From: CAZSLI01 sp964607705
Lineage (GTDB): Bacteria > Actinomycetota > Coriobacteriia > Anaerosomatales > PHET01
Length of the DNA: 23,564 nt
Assembly: GCA_964607705.1 (NCBI GenBank)
Contig: CAZSLI010000026.1
Span: forward strand, 1 to 23,564
Reading direction: 5' to 3'
The notes beneath the pieces were generated by a model, which searched no databases, had not been told where the DNA came from, and saw nothing but the letters and a program-made list of their open reading frames with translations. Of this stretch, positions 22,693 to 23,564 are shown one piece after another. The first letter of the stretch is position 1, and every line of letters starts with the position of its first letter. The position numbers and the translations under genes are program-made.

Positions 22693-23564
22693 GCGGCCGC
22701 TTCGACGAGCTCATGGCGCGCCGCGGCGAGATCATGGTGCGCGCGCTCGGGACGGACTACTCGGCGTTCGAACGCTCGCCGATCGCCTTCGACTACGAAG
22801 GCATCATGGCCGCGACCGGGTACACCGTCGAGCAGATCGCCGAGATCCAGACCAGGGCCGGCGTGGGCAACACGCCGTTGCTCGAGCTGCACAACCTGAC
22901 CGAGCTCGTGCGTTCGTACGCTGCGCCGGGGCATGGGGCGCGCATCTTCGTGAAGGACGAGGCCGCGAACATGGCGGGCTCGTTCAAGGACCGCCGCGCG
23001 AGCATGAGCATCCACGTGGCCGAGGAGAAGGGCTACGCGGGCGTCATCGCGGCCACCTCCGGCAACTACGGCGCAGCGGTCGCGAGCCAGGCTGCCCGGC
23101 GCGGACTCGACTGCATCATCGTGCAGGAGACGTTCGACTCGCGGCACGTCGGGCAGCCTGAGATCGTCGAGAAGTCCCGCATCTGCGAGGCGTTCGGCGC
23201 CGAGGTCGTGCAGCTCACCGTGGGGCCGGAGCTCTTCAGCCACATGCTCGACCTGCTCGACCAAACCGGCTACTTCGCCGCTTCCCTCTACTCGACCTTC
23301 GGTGTCGCGGGCATCCAGACCCTCGGCGTCGAGGTGGTTCGCGACATGGTCGGGGCCACCGGTGCGGCGCCCGACGTCTGCGTCATCACGCACGCGGGTG
23401 GCGGCAACACCACCGGAACCGCGCGCGGGCTCAGGCACGCGGGTTCAACCGGGACGCAGATCGTGAGTGCAAGCGTCGACTTGTCCGGCCTGCACATGGC
23501 GAGCGACAACGACTTCAACCGCAAGAGCTTCACCACCGGCCACACCGGCTTCGGCGTGCCGTTC
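22689..23564 (+). CDS. ortB: 2-amino-4-oxopentanoate thiolase, beta subunit (partial)
   Basis: The frame is open to the right edge, giving the first 292 residues of a protein that is normally about 470. It is a PLP-dependent fold-type-II (threonine synthase-like) enzyme: FDELMARRGEIM at the start, then GVGNTPLLEL, VKDEAANMAGSFKDRRA with the likely PLP lysine, AATSGNYGAAVA and THAGGGNTTGTARGL as phosphate-binding loops. With OrtA it forms the thiolase that yields acetyl-CoA and alanine. The ATG overlaps the ortA stop by four bases. The rest of the gene, and probably the ornithine aminomutase and racemase genes, lie beyond the window. Confidence 0.92.
   Translation, partial: MSGRFDELMARRGEIMVRALGTDYSAFERSPIAFDYEGIMAATGYTVEQIAEIQTRAGVGNTPLLELHNLTELVRSYAAPGHGARIFVKDEAANMAGSFKDRRASMSIHVAEEKGYAGVIAATSGNYGAAVASQAARRGLDCIIVQETFDSRHVGQPEIVEKSRICEAFGAEVVQLTVGPELFSHMLDLLDQTGYFAASLYSTFGVAGIQTLGVEVVRDMVGATGAAPDVCVITHAGGGNTTGTARGLRHAGSTGTQIVSASVDLSGLHMASDNDFNRKSFTTGHTGFGVPF

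Overview
The window is high-GC DNA with dense, short-spaced genes, many GTG/TTG starts and few T-tracts. It looks like the chromosome of an anaerobic actinobacterium, probably near the Coriobacteriia/OPB41-type lineages. This is inferred from the start of an ornithine-fermentation operon (ord-ortA-ortB) and from a secreted protein ending in the WGxLKPRHTAGxYPVR-type module common in those bacteria. The species is not identifiable.

Region 1 (about 71-9882) is a long plus-strand metal-handling cassette, most likely for copper. In order it encodes: a small exported Met/His/Cys-containing protein; a TauE/SafE-type membrane protein fused to a cupredoxin; a CopZ-like HMA protein; a membrane-anchored cupredoxin with a Cys-Cys pair in a glycine-rich linker; a 1041-residue CopA-type P1B-ATPase with three HMA domains; an exported protein with four DUF7282-like repeats; a lipoprotein; a divergent HMA protein; a DUF2318-type Cys-rich membrane protein; and a third anchored cupredoxin. 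The likely logic is that cytosolic HMA carriers feed CopA, CopA exports the metal, and surface cupredoxins and other anchored domains receive it. No regulator of this cassette is inside the window.

Region 2 (about 9985-15032) is mixed. It holds an MFS transporter convergent with a TIGR00300/LOR-SDH (ornithine cyclodeaminase-like) gene, a nitroreductase, a CHRD-like secreted protein gene broken by an in-frame TGA with a strong hairpin just after it, and a GYD-domain protein. Region 3 (15085-21217) has a large ADP-forming acyl-CoA ligase/GNAT fusion on the minus strand, then TerC, a SulP anion transporter and two related small membrane proteins on either side of SulP.

Region 4 (21328 to the right edge) begins the oxidative branch of ornithine fermentation: 2,4-diaminopentanoate dehydrogenase and both subunits of 2-amino-4-oxopentanoate thiolase, the last cut off by the window edge. 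No stretch longer than about 300 bases lacks a gene. No rRNA, tRNA, CRISPR array or insertion sequence was recognised.
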